This document shows positions 34,426 through 42,853 of a DNA stretch of 64,000 nucleotides, piece after piece. The position numbers and the translations under genes are program-made. The notes below the pieces were generated by a model, which was not told the origin of the DNA, searched no databases, and saw nothing but the letters and a program-made list of their open reading frames with translations. This DNA comes from Nannocystis exedens (lineage in GTDB: Bacteria; Myxococcota_A; Polyangia; Nannocystales; Nannocystaceae), in NCBI RefSeq assembly GCF_002343915.1, contig NZ_NETK01000001.1, positions 7,206,001-7,270,000 of the forward strand. Direction: 5' to 3'. How positions within the stretch are numbered: the stretch's first letter is position 1; each line of letters begins with the position of its first letter.

Positions 34426-35346
34426 ATGCCGACCGTATTCGAGGATTTCGTCGCCGTCCCGGGCGTCTGCGAGGTCGCCTATACGCCGCCGCGGGCGGGC
34501 GCGCCGACGCTGCTGGTCGAGCTGCCGCACGGGGCCACCCGCACCGCGGATTACGAGGCCACGCGGGCGCGGCTGACGGGGACGCTGCCCGACAACCTCG
34601 AGGCATTCTTCTATGTCAATACCGACATCGGCACCCCCGAATCGGCGCAGTGGCTGAGCGAGACGCTGGCGGCCGAGGGCTACGGTGCGTTGATTCTGCG
34701 CTGCCTGGTGCCGCGGACCTTCATCGATTGCAACCGCGTGGTGCTGGGGGCGCCGGCGGGGGCGGTGGTCGACGGGCTGACGCCGGCGTTCCCGGCGTAC
34801 ATCGAAGAGCCGGCCGACCAGGCGCTGCTGGCCGAGCTGCACGCCAGCTACCACGCGCTCACCGAGCGGGCCTATCGCCGCCTGTGCGGGGCGGGCGGGC
34901 TGGCGCTGCAGCTGCATTCGTACGCGCCGCGGTCGGTCGGCATCGATCGCATCGACGGCGAGATCGTGACGGCGCTGCGCCGCGCCTACGAGCCCGCGGT
35001 GTACGAGACCTGGCCCGAGAGACCCGCGGTCGACCTCATCTGCGCCGACGGTGAGGGCACGATGTGGGCGTCGCCCGAGCTGGTCGGGGCGGTGCGGGCG
35101 GCCTACGCCGCCATCAACGTCGACGCGCGCGAGAACGCGACCTACAAGCTCCACCCCGCGACCATGGGCTATCAGTACGCGCGCGCCTATCCCGGCCAGG
35201 TGCTGTGCGTCGAGCTGAACCGCGGGCTGTTGGCCGAGCCGTTCGTGCCGTTCGGCGAGTCGCCGATCAGCCCCGCGAACGTCGAGCGCATGACCCGTCC
35301 GCTCGCCGTGGCGCTGTCGCAAGCGCTGGCCCGGCAGGTCCGCTGA
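34426..35346 (+). CDS. N-formylglutamate amidohydrolase-like protein
   Basis: 306 aa from ATG 34426 (a TTG at 34408 is possible). The blocks LLVELPHGATRTADY, VNTDIGTPESA, FIDCNRVV and LALQLHSYAPRSVG follow the order of the FGase family, a metal-dependent amidohydrolase fold, with His, Asp and His as likely zinc ligands. True FGases act in histidine degradation; no hut gene is nearby, so the substrate may differ. Confidence 0.65.
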   Translation: MPTVFEDFVAVPGVCEVAYTPPRAGAPTLLVELPHGATRTADYEATRARLTGTLPDNLEAFFYVNTDIGTPESAQWLSETLAAEGYGALILRCLVPRTFIDCNRVVLGAPAGAVVDGLTPAFPAYIEEPADQALLAELHASYHALTERAYRRLCGAGGLALQLHSYAPRSVGIDRIDGEIVTALRRAYEPAVYETWPERPAVDLICADGEGTMWASPELVGAVRAAYAAINVDARENATYKLHPATMGYQYARAYPGQVLCVELNRGLLAEPFVPFGESPISPANVERMTRPLAVALSQALARQVR

Positions 35347-35430
35347 CCCCGGCGCGCGGCCGCCCGGGGCCTGCAGCCGGGGGCTGCTCGCGGCGAGACA
35401 GGCGGCCGTGGATGTGCGACGGTCGAGGCG

Positions 35431-35886
35431 ATGCAGCGCCGCGACCCCCGCGAAACGAGCTTCAGTCGCCGCCTGCTGCGAGCCGCGGTGCTGTTGTCGT
35501 CGACCGGCCTGGCCGCGCTCCTGATCTTGCGGGCGGGCGGAATGACGGGCTGTGACGGGCCCGCCTCGCCGCCGCCGCAGCAGCCAGCGAGCCGGCAGCC
35601 GGCAGCCGACGCGGCCAAGACGGCGCCCGCCGCCCAAACTCCGCCGCCCGCCGTGCAGACTTCGACCGCTCCCGTCCCCGCGCCGCAGCCGACAGCCCCG
35701 CCCGCCGCGAACAAGGCGGACGACGTCGAGCCACGGAACCTCGAGGTCGGCAAGAACTACTTCCCGGCTTCGAAGGCGGGGCCGGCGATCCACCCCGAGC
35801 CGTTCCTCGAGCCCGCGCGGGAGCCCGCGGTCCTGCAGCAGGCGCCGCAGCCGACGCCGCAGCCGCAGCAGGTGGCGCCGAAGTGA
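35431..35886 (+). CDS. small Pro/Ala/Gln-rich membrane-anchored protein
   Basis: 151 aa. An N-terminal basic stretch and a hydrophobic segment (LLRAAVLLSSTGLAALLIL) lead into MTGC, then a Pro/Gln/Ala-rich extended tail. It may be a lipoprotein (TGC) or a single-pass anchor spanning the periplasm. The stop overlaps the GTG of the next gene (GTGA), so the two are coupled. No family recognised. Confidence 0.6.
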   Translation: MQRRDPRETSFSRRLLRAAVLLSSTGLAALLILRAGGMTGCDGPASPPPQQPASRQPAADAAKTAPAAQTPPPAVQTSTAPVPAPQPTAPPAANKADDVEPRNLEVGKNYFPASKAGPAIHPEPFLEPAREPAVLQQAPQPTPQPQQVAPK

Positions 35887-36650
35887 TCGACCTGCTCCTG
35901 GCCACGGGCGCCAGCGCGGCGGTGCTGGCGGCGATCTACGGGCCGCTGGAGCGCATGTTCCCCGCTCGCCCCGGGCAGGCGGTGCTGCGGCGGGAACTGG
36001 CGATCGACGCGGCGTTCTTCCTCGGCCAGTACCTGGTGTTCTCGGCCGTCGCGGTGACGGCCCTGACGTGGGTCGACCACGCGCTCGCCGGCGTGTGGCC
36101 CATGTCTCTTCGGACATGGTCGATGGGACTGCCGTTGTGGACGCAGGTCGTCCTGGCGCTGGTGCTCGGCGATCTGCTGACCTACTGGTTCCACCGGGCG
36201 TGCCACTCCTGGGGCCCGCTGTGGCGGTTCCACGCGGTGCATCACAGCTCCGAGGAGCTCGACTGGCTGGCGGCGCACCGCGAGCACCCAGTCGACGGCG
36301 TCCTGACTCAGCTGTGCGTGAACCTGCCGGGCATCGCGCTGGGCCTGCCGTTTGCGGCGCTCGGCGGGCTGGCGATGTTTCGCGGCCTGTGGGCGATCCT
36401 GATCCACGCGAACGTGCAGCTGCCGCTCGGGCCGCTCGGGTCGATCCTCGGCGCCCCGGAGCTGCACCACTGGCACCACGCGCGCGCCGAGCGGACGCGC
36501 CACAACTTCGCCAACCTGGCGCCCTATCTCGATCTGCTCTTCGGGACCTACCATCGACCTCGCGGGCCGGAGACCTACCCGCTCGGTCTGACGGAGCCGT
36601 GGCCGCGCCGCTACCTGGCGCAGCTGGTGCGGCCGTTTCGACGCGGCTAG
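35883..36650 (+). CDS. sterol desaturase / fatty-acid hydroxylase superfamily
   Basis: 255 aa integral membrane di-iron oxygenase. The His boxes are HRACH, HAVHH and HHWHH, the standard H-x3-H, H-x2-HH and HHxHH set, separated by TM segments. The substrate is a lipid (sterol, fatty acid or carotenoid) and is not decidable here; myxobacteria of this group make sterols, which is only suggestive. GTG start overlaps the upstream stop. A palindrome copy encodes MSLRTW in a loop. Confidence 0.85.
   Translation: MIDLLLATGASAAVLAAIYGPLERMFPARPGQAVLRRELAIDAAFFLGQYLVFSAVAVTALTWVDHALAGVWPMSLRTWSMGLPLWTQVVLALVLGDLLTYWFHRACHSWGPLWRFHAVHHSSEELDWLAAHREHPVDGVLTQLCVNLPGIALGLPFAALGGLAMFRGLWAILIHANVQLPLGPLGSILGAPELHHWHHARAERTRHNFANLAPYLDLLFGTYHRPRGPETYPLGLTEPWPRRYLAQLVRPFRRG
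36100..36119. repeat. dispersed palindrome inside the desaturase gene
   Basis: CCATGTCT and GGACATGG around CTTC; one T-G pair, otherwise perfect. Confidence 0.8.
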
Positions 36651-36692
36651 GGTCACGGTGGGGGCGCGGCGGGTCGGGCATGGCGATCGACC

Positions 36693-38012
36693 TCAGGACA
36701 CACGCACCCGGCGGCAGGCGAGGCGGAAGCCCTCGCCCGTCATGCCGGCCGCGCGGGCTGCCGCGATCTTCGTGCGGTGGGCGCACAGCTGGTGGCGGAA
36801 GTAGAGCGTCTCGAAGCCGGCGACGGCCTCGTCGTGGGTGCTGTGCATGAGCGCGGCGACCCGCGCGAGGTTCGAATCGAGGTCGCGGCCGAGGCCGAGG
36901 TCGGCGCGCTCGAGCACCGGGCCCTCCGTCGCCAGTCGGGCGCGCTCGACCACGAACTCGAGCTCGCGCACGTTGCCCGGCCACGAATACTCGCGCATCG
37001 CGGCGATGGCCTCGGCCGACAGCGTGCGGATGCGGCCGTCGACGCCGAGGCGGCTCAGGAGCCGCTCGGCGAGGAGGACGACGTCGCGGCCGCGCTCGCG
37101 CAGCGGCGCGAGCGCCACGTGAAAGCCACTCAGCCGCGCGTGGAGGTCGCGGTCGAACAGGCCGGCCGCGGCCAGCTGTTGCAGGTCGCGCCGCGAGGTG
37201 GCCAGCAGGCGCACCGGCGCGGTGACGAGGGCGCGAGCGAGCGCCGCCTGAGTGGCCGGCGAGAGCTCGTCGATGGCCTGCAAGAGCAACGTGCCGCCGC
37301 TGGCGTCGGCGAGGCGCCCTCGACGCGCCGGGGTGCCGAACAGCTCGGCGTCGATCTGGTCGCGGGCGAGCCGGCGCAGGTCGACGACGACGAACGCGGT
37401 GTCCCGATCGGGGCCCATGAGATGGAGGCTGCGGGCGGCGAGGGCCTTGCCGGTCCCGGCCTCGCCGGAGAACAACCCGTGACAGCGCCCGGGACGGGCC
37501 ATCAGCTCGGCCAGGCGGTGGAAGGTGAGCCGCATCGCCGGGCTGTGGCCGTCGAGGTCGCCGAAGCGACAGAAGGGCGGCAGGGGGATATCGGAGAGCT
37601 CGAGCGCGACCAGCTCGAGGCGGGTGCCGCCGATACAAAAACCTGTCCCGGGGGCCAGCCAGGCCTCGCGTACCCGCATGTCGCCGACGAGCACGCCGGT
37701 GGCGCTATCGAGGTCACGGACGATGAGCGCCCCTCGCTGGGCGACGAGCTCGAAGTGCAAATCGCTGACCCGGGGGTCGCGGAGATCGAGGTCGCACAGC
37801 TCGCTGCGGCCTCCGCGGAGCGGACGGTCCGCGAGCTCGAGATCGAAGGTGAACTGGCGGCCGGCGTCGGGTCCGGCGGAGACGCGGAGCACGATGCGGT
37901 GGACGACGCGCTCGGACGGTTGAATGGACATGTCCTGAAGGACAATTTCGGGAGGCATGGCGGCGGTGAGGTCACGGAGGGGTGAGGTCGAGGCAGGACA
38001 GGTCTCGGTCAT
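36693..38012 (-). CDS. FHA-domain protein with degenerate sigma-54-activator ATPase
   Basis: 439 aa from ATG 38012, preceded by AGGAG. An FHA domain (GGRSELCDLDLRDPRVSDLHFEL, GVLVGDMRV) binds phospho-Thr peptides. An AAA+ domain follows with Walker A GEAGTGK, Walker B-like GTLLLQAIDEL and WPGNVREL. The GAFTGA loop that touches sigma-54 is absent: ELFGTPARRGRLADASGGTLLL runs straight on. A C-terminal helix-turn-helix-like segment (TKIAAARAAGMTGEGFRLACRR) is present. It may act without sigma-54. Myxobacteria carry many FHA-type activators. A palindrome overlaps the N-terminal codons. Confidence 0.8.
   Translation of the reverse strand: MTETCPASTSPLRDLTAAMPPEIVLQDMSIQPSERVVHRIVLRVSAGPDAGRQFTFDLELADRPLRGGRSELCDLDLRDPRVSDLHFELVAQRGALIVRDLDSATGVLVGDMRVREAWLAPGTGFCIGGTRLELVALELSDIPLPPFCRFGDLDGHSPAMRLTFHRLAELMARPGRCHGLFSGEAGTGKALAARSLHLMGPDRDTAFVVVDLRRLARDQIDAELFGTPARRGRLADASGGTLLLQAIDELSPATQAALARALVTAPVRLLATSRRDLQQLAAAGLFDRDLHARLSGFHVALAPLRERGRDVVLLAERLLSRLGVDGRIRTLSAEAIAAMREYSWPGNVRELEFVVERARLATEGPVLERADLGLGRDLDSNLARVAALMHSTHDEAVAGFETLYFRHQLCAHRTKIAAARAAGMTGEGFRLACRRVRVS
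37928..37944. repeat. dispersed palindrome in the FHA-activator gene
   Basis: ACATGTCC and GGACA around TGAA. Confidence 0.7.
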
Positions 38013-38770
38013 GCGCGGGGACTCCTGACGGCCGCGGCCTCTGCAGGGAGCTTGCCAACCCGCAATGGGCCGCTGCGGCGGGTGCAGGCGCAGTTTTCGA
38101 CGGGGGCCCAACGCGGGTTGGGCAGCGCCGGCAGGGGCCGCCCACTGGAGTTGGGGGGCGACATGGCTTCAAAGACCGGTGAAGGCGAGACTCCCGGTGA
38201 GGGTGGCCACGAGGGCGGCCGTGGCACGGGCGCGGGCCTGGCTGGTCGACTCGTCAGCGCCGCTGGGCGAGACCGCCGGCGTGCGCGTTGGAGGCGACCC
38301 GAAGGGCCGGAGCTGGGATGCGAACGGAGGCGAAAGCTCGCCAACGAGGGGAGAGGCGCGAGCATGGGGCACTCCTGTGATGGGCGAGCGCGAACCATGC
38401 CGGGAAGCTAGTCCAGGTCGAAATGCAGTGCCATGATTTCATCGATGCAATTTTATTTGGCGATGGGCTGCTATGATTGCGTATGCCCAACTGGAATTGG
38501 TGAGGATGCACGAATCGCCGCGCTGGCGCGGAGCGGACGGGGCGGTACTCTCATCGCGTGTTCAGGGCGATTCACAGATCCGTGAGCATCGCGCGGAACG
38601 ACGGCGCGAGGCGGCAGGACGCCGACGCAGGGCGCAGGCCCGCGGCCCGAGAGCTGCGCATTGGCCAGCGCGACTCGGGCAACCATCGGCGGTGCGTTCT
38701 CCTCGCGCGACCGCCAGGCGCTCCGCGCGACGAACGGAATTGCGATCGTGAGCGAGGCGACGCGGCGGCG
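38013..38770. other. gene-free stretch, partly AT-rich
   Basis: 758 bp between the divergent-facing FHA gene and yjbQ. No frame shows local codon bias. The part at about 38420-38510 is clearly lower in GC (TTTCATCGATGCAATTTTATTTGG region), unlike anything nearby, and may be a promoter region or an inserted remnant. Confidence 0.5.
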
Positions 38771-39190
38771 TCACTCGCCGATGATCTTGATCAGCGCCCG
38801 CTTGCGGCGGCGGCCGTCGAATTCGGCGTAGAAGATCTGCTCCCACGGCCCGAAGTCGAGCTTCCCGTCAGTGATGGCCACGACCACTTCCCGGCCCATG
38901 AGCTGGCGCTTGATGTGGGCGTCGCCGTTGTCCTCGCCGGTGCGGTTGTGCCGGTAGTGGCTGGTGGGCGCGTGCGGTGCCAGGCGCTCGAGGAAGTCGT
39001 CGTAGTCTTGCAGCAGGCCCGGCTCGTCGTCGTTGATGTACACGCTGGCGGTGATGTGCATCGCGTTGACGAGGCAGAGCCCCTCACGCACGCCGCTCTT
39101 GCGGACGGCGGCTTCGACCTGCGCCGTGATGTTGAGGTAGGCGCGTCGGGTGTCGGTCTGGAACCACAGCTCTTCGCGGTACGACTTCAT
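38771..39190 (-). CDS. yjbQ: YjbQ/UPF0047 family protein
   Basis: 139 aa, full length for the family. Signature blocks are GLCLVNAMHITASVYINDDE, HNRTGEDNGDAHIKRQLMG, ITDGKLDFGPWEQIFYAEFDG and IKIIGE. Members show weak thiamine-phosphate synthase activity; the physiological role is unsettled. It is transcribed in the same direction as the upstream nucleotidase gene, 15 bp away, so it is probably co-transcribed. Confidence 0.9.
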   Translation of the reverse strand: MKSYREELWFQTDTRRAYLNITAQVEAAVRKSGVREGLCLVNAMHITASVYINDDEPGLLQDYDDFLERLAPHAPTSHYRHNRTGEDNGDAHIKRQLMGREVVVAITDGKLDFGPWEQIFYAEFDGRRRKRALIKIIGE

Positions 39191-39205
39191 GCGCGCGAGG
39201 GTCGC

Positions 39206-40747
39206 TCACTTGGCGGAGGAGTGCCAGTGGGGCATCGAGCCGTGCGGCGAGTGGAAGTAGCGGGTCGGCGAGACGTAGCGGAAGTTGGTGACGCGGCTGG
39301 TGTAGATGCAGGCGTAGCTCTCGACCTGCGCGCCGAAGCGGCTCGAATCGCGGCGGGCGGCGAAGACGGAGCCCCAGTAGGGGTTGAAGGCCTCGTCGAC
39401 GTCGGCGATCCGGCGCTCCAGGGTCGTGGCCATCTCCTCTTCGTACTTGCGCAGGCGGTCGAAGCGGCGGCGGACCTGGATGCGGGTGTCGGCCAGCAGG
39501 CTCTCGGCGGCCTCGGGGGCGACGCCCTGGCGGACCAGGTCGTCGGGGGTCATGCGCGCGAGCAGGCGCGACAGGTAGCGCTGGGCCGAGAGCTCGTCGG
39601 CGAGGGAGATCCGCAGGGACGACAGCTGCTCGATCTCCTTGAGCGGGATCTGGCGGTCGCGGCGGATGCCGAGCTCGTGCTCGAGGTCCTCGACGACCAG
39701 CGCGGTGCGCCAGCCCGAGCTCTTCTTGCTGCGGACGATGTCGCCGTAGATGTGGTCGCCGACGTAGAGCACCTCGTCGGGGTGGACGCCGAGGGAGGCC
39801 TGCAGCCCGAGCTGGTTGCCGCCGTTGTAGATCCGTCCGCGGCGCGGCTCGCCGATGGGGCGACCGAGCGGGTTGGCGGTGGCGTCGAGCTCCTGGAACG
39901 GTTGGTTGCCGGTGAAGAACTCGGGCTTGCGGGCGCCGACGATGATCCAGTCGAAGTAGTCGCGCCAGGTGGCGTAGGCCGACATCTGCCCGCCGAGGAC
40001 GTAGCCGAGCACCGACTCGGTGTAGGGGAGGAGGCTGTTGGTGAGGAGGAACAGGCGCTTGCCGGCCGAGCGGAACTTGTGCAGCGTCGGCCCGAGCTCG
40101 AGGTCGAGCTGGAAGTAACGCGGCAGGTCGGCCTGGATCAGGTCCTTGAGCGAGCCGTCCTGGTGGGCCTGGTCGATGCACTCGCGCACGTCGTTCCACG
40201 CCTGCGCGTAGGTCGGCGGGCCGGAGGGCCACAGGTCCGGGCGCTGGTCGATGCGGTCGACGACCTCGGCGTACATCGTGACTTCGGGCAGCGCGAACAG
40301 GGTGTCGACGGGGGCGAAGCGCTCGCGCTCGGTGCCGAGGCGCTGGGCGCGATAGAGGGCCTTGCGCGTCGGTTTGGGGAGCAGGTTCTTGCCGTGATAG
40401 GCGCGCCCGACGTAGCCGTGGCGGTCCATCTTGATGATGTTGCCGTACGTCTTGTCGACCACGAGACCGCGGATGGCGAACGCCGGATCGGCCTGCATGT
40501 CGCGCAGGGCCTCCGGGTAGCCGCGGGCGATCAGCTTGTCGAGCGTGCAGCGGATCGACAGCGCCTCGAGCTCGTCCTGCCGGTAGAGCGCGAGGGTGTA
40601 ATCCATGTCGAAGCCGATGACGCTGATCTGGTCGAACGCGAGGTCGCGGTTGGTGAAGATCCGGCGGGTGAAGGGCGCCTCGAGGACGAGCTCGCCCTCC
40701 TGAAGCACTCTGCGGATGGGAGACGGGAGCCCGCTGGCGATCGACAT
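39206..40747 (-). CDS. HAD-IG family 5'-nucleotidase (cN-II-like)
   Basis: 513 aa cytosolic phosphatase related to purine 5'-nucleotidase. HAD motif I is GFDMDYTLALY with Asp47 and Asp49. Motif II is LFLLTNS, and motif IV is DEVLYVGDHIYGD after a Lys-containing region. The expected substrates are IMP/GMP-type nucleotides by family, not shown here. It is divergent from the Crp/Fnr gene, sharing a 103 bp promoter region that contains a dyad. Confidence 0.88.
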   Translation of the reverse strand: MSIASGLPSPIRRVLQEGELVLEAPFTRRIFTNRDLAFDQISVIGFDMDYTLALYRQDELEALSIRCTLDKLIARGYPEALRDMQADPAFAIRGLVVDKTYGNIIKMDRHGYVGRAYHGKNLLPKPTRKALYRAQRLGTERERFAPVDTLFALPEVTMYAEVVDRIDQRPDLWPSGPPTYAQAWNDVRECIDQAHQDGSLKDLIQADLPRYFQLDLELGPTLHKFRSAGKRLFLLTNSLLPYTESVLGYVLGGQMSAYATWRDYFDWIIVGARKPEFFTGNQPFQELDATANPLGRPIGEPRRGRIYNGGNQLGLQASLGVHPDEVLYVGDHIYGDIVRSKKSSGWRTALVVEDLEHELGIRRDRQIPLKEIEQLSSLRISLADELSAQRYLSRLLARMTPDDLVRQGVAPEAAESLLADTRIQVRRRFDRLRKYEEEMATTLERRIADVDEAFNPYWGSVFAARRDSSRFGAQVESYACIYTSRVTNFRYVSPTRYFHSPHGSMPHWHSSAK

Positions 40748-40801
40748 GGGGGGACACTCAGGGTAGCAGCGCAGCCCGCTGTTGGCGGAGCGTTTCCCGG
40801 A

Positions 40802-40817
40802 TTGCGCGGATCCGCAA
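40802..40817. promoter_or_regulatory. dyad between divergent nucleotidase and Crp/Fnr genes
   Basis: TTGCG and CGCAA separated by 6 bp, the size and symmetry of a Crp/Fnr-family operator, 34 bp before the regulator's start and 55 bp before the nucleotidase start. Autoregulation by the adjacent regulator is a plausible inference. Confidence 0.45.
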
Positions 40818-40850
40818 AGCCTCGTAGCTTAGGAGGTAGCGAGAGCGCGC

Positions 40851-41570
40851 ATGCATCAAGCCGCCAAGGAGCCTGCTCCGCCCAGGGACGAGCGCCGTGT
40901 GCTCTGGTACCTGCGCAAGATCCCGCTGCTGGAGGGCGTGGGTGGCGAGCACTTGAGGGCGCTCGCCGCGGTGGTGGAGATCAAGGAATTTCGCCGGCGA
41001 CAGATCGTGTACCTGCCGGGCGATCCGGGCGAGCACGTGTTCTTCCTGCAGGGCGGGCGGGTCAAGTGCAGCAAGGTGTCGCGCGACGGCAAGGAGCTGA
41101 CCCTCGATTATCACGGTCCGGGGGCGTTCTTCGGCGAGTTGTGCGTGTTCGCGGGCGCGCCGCGCGAGGAGATGGCGGAGGCGATGAAGAACGCGATCGT
41201 GGCGCTGTTGCCGCGAGAGCCGCTGCGGGACCTCATCTTCGCCGACCCCGCCCTGGCGTTTCGCTTCGCCCAGGTGCTGGCCCAGCGGCGGCGCAGCGCG
41301 GAGACCAGGCTCGAGCACTTCGTGTTCCGCGACGTCCACGCCAAGCTGGCGGCGCTCCTGCTCGAGCTCGGCCGCGAGTACGGGCACGAGACGGAAGATG
41401 GCATCAAGGTCGACCTCAAGATCACGCATCAGGAAATGGCCAACCTGATCGGGTCGACGCGCGAGACCATTTCCCTGGCGCTGGCGAGTTTTCGCAAGCG
41501 CAACCTCGTCAATTTGCTCGGACGCACGGTCGTGCTCGTCGATCTCGAGGGCCTCGCGGCGCTCTGCTGA
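40851..41570 (+). CDS. Crp/Fnr-family transcriptional regulator
   Basis: 239 aa. A cyclic-nucleotide-binding fold (IVYLPGDPGEHVFFLQGGRVKCSKVSRDGKELTLDYHGPGAFFGELCVF) is joined by a dimer helix to a winged HTH (KITHQEMANLIGSTRETISLALASFRKRNLV). The phosphate-binding cassette is GELCVFAGAPRE rather than the strict CRP motif, so the effector is uncertain. There is no N-terminal Cys cluster, which argues against an Fnr-type 4Fe-4S sensor. AGGAGGT lies 13 nt before the ATG, a wide spacing. Confidence 0.88.
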   Translation: MHQAAKEPAPPRDERRVLWYLRKIPLLEGVGGEHLRALAAVVEIKEFRRRQIVYLPGDPGEHVFFLQGGRVKCSKVSRDGKELTLDYHGPGAFFGELCVFAGAPREEMAEAMKNAIVALLPREPLRDLIFADPALAFRFAQVLAQRRRSAETRLEHFVFRDVHAKLAALLLELGREYGHETEDGIKVDLKITHQEMANLIGSTRETISLALASFRKRNLVNLLGRTVVLVDLEGLAALC

Positions 41571-41674
41571 GCGGCCCTGGATCGGCGCCGCAGCGTGCCG
41601 CGGCGGTGGGGGCGCGGGGCATTGACGAGGGCGTGGGCGAGTCGCCGGCCCGGTGTCACCAATGGTTTGATGGT

Positions 41675-42712
41675 TCAGGGTTCGTCGCGGTCGCTGAGTT
41701 CGACGCCGATGAACTCGGACAGGACGCCGAACTTGTACATCGGCACGCGGCCCAGCTCGCGCATCACGACGTTGCCCTGCGGATCGAGGACGACGAGCGC
41801 GGCCTCGCCGGCGGGGATCTGAAAGGCCGCGCGGGCTTCCGCGCTGTCGGGCGTGGTCTTCCAGCGCTTGAGCTCGGCGCCGTCGATCTGGCCCACCAGC
41901 TGCGCGCTGACCTTGCCCGGATCGAGCTTCGCGTCGCTGTCGACGACGATGCCGGCCAGACGCACGTCGGGCTTGGCGAACTGCTTCATGCTGTCGTCGG
42001 TGCTGCCGTCGAAGCCCTGCCTGCCGCCGGGGATGTCCTTGCGGGCGACCGGGCCCCCGAGGAAGACCAATGCACAGGTGCGGCCGGCGCAGGCTGCGTT
42101 GTCGAGCTCGCCGACCTTGAACGCGGGAGCGGGCGCGGGAGCCGGCAGCGTGGCCCCCAAGAGGTTGCGCAGCTTCTCGATCTCGGCGGGCTCCATTTTG
42201 CCGCTGTGGCGGTAGACGACGGCGCCGCTCGGATCGAGGACGACGATCCCGACGTGCCCCTTCGGCAGCTTGAAAGTCTTGGTGACTGCCCCTTGAAAGT
42301 CGATGTAGAGGGGGAGCCGCAGCTCGGGCCGCATCGGCCCGACGAACTCCTCGATCTTCGAGGCGAGCAGGCCGAAGCCCTCGGCGTCGCCGACGGCGAA
42401 ACCGGACACGTCGTCCGGATAGACCCAGCGGGCCATGGCGCGGCTCATGGCCGACGACTCGCGCGCAGCCATGCTCTCGCGGTCCTCGACGATGATGTAG
42501 ACCGTGCGGCCCTTGAGATCGGCGAGCACGAGGTCGCCGAGGCCGCCGCCTCCGGGGATGACGAGCTTCTGCGGGTCGGCCTCGGCGACGTTGATCGCGG
42601 GCAGCTCGTCGGGGATCTCCTCGGCGCGCGAGCGCAGCATCCAGGCGACGAGGCCGAGGAGGATCAAGACCAGGAGGACGAGGCCGAGGGCGATCTTGCG
42701 GAGGATCGACAC
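41675..42712 (-). CDS. membrane-anchored thioredoxin-fold-like protein
   Basis: 345 aa with one N-terminal TM segment (LGLVLLVLILLGLVAWML). Two halves resemble thioredoxin-fold or YtfJ-like domains. The first contains PLYIDFQGAVTKTFKLPKGHVGIVVLDPSGAVVYRHSG and the second FQIPAGEAALVVLDPQGNVVMREL. No CxxC redox pair is visible. Probably a periplasm-facing anchored protein; function unknown. Confidence 0.6.
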   Translation of the reverse strand: MSILRKIALGLVLLVLILLGLVAWMLRSRAEEIPDELPAINVAEADPQKLVIPGGGGLGDLVLADLKGRTVYIIVEDRESMAARESSAMSRAMARWVYPDDVSGFAVGDAEGFGLLASKIEEFVGPMRPELRLPLYIDFQGAVTKTFKLPKGHVGIVVLDPSGAVVYRHSGKMEPAEIEKLRNLLGATLPAPAPAPAFKVGELDNAACAGRTCALVFLGGPVARKDIPGGRQGFDGSTDDSMKQFAKPDVRLAGIVVDSDAKLDPGKVSAQLVGQIDGAELKRWKTTPDSAEARAAFQIPAGEAALVVLDPQGNVVMRELGRVPMYKFGVLSEFIGVELSDRDEP

Positions 42713-42853
42713 GAGGTGGGCAGTATATCGGCGGGGCCCGCGGGCGCCACTTCGCCGACCGCGGCCACGGCCGGTGTTCCATGGCCGACAGCCCGGGGAC
42801 GGCGTGAGCGATCGATCATGGACGATGCGGGGGTCGCCGAGGAAACCGCGCCC

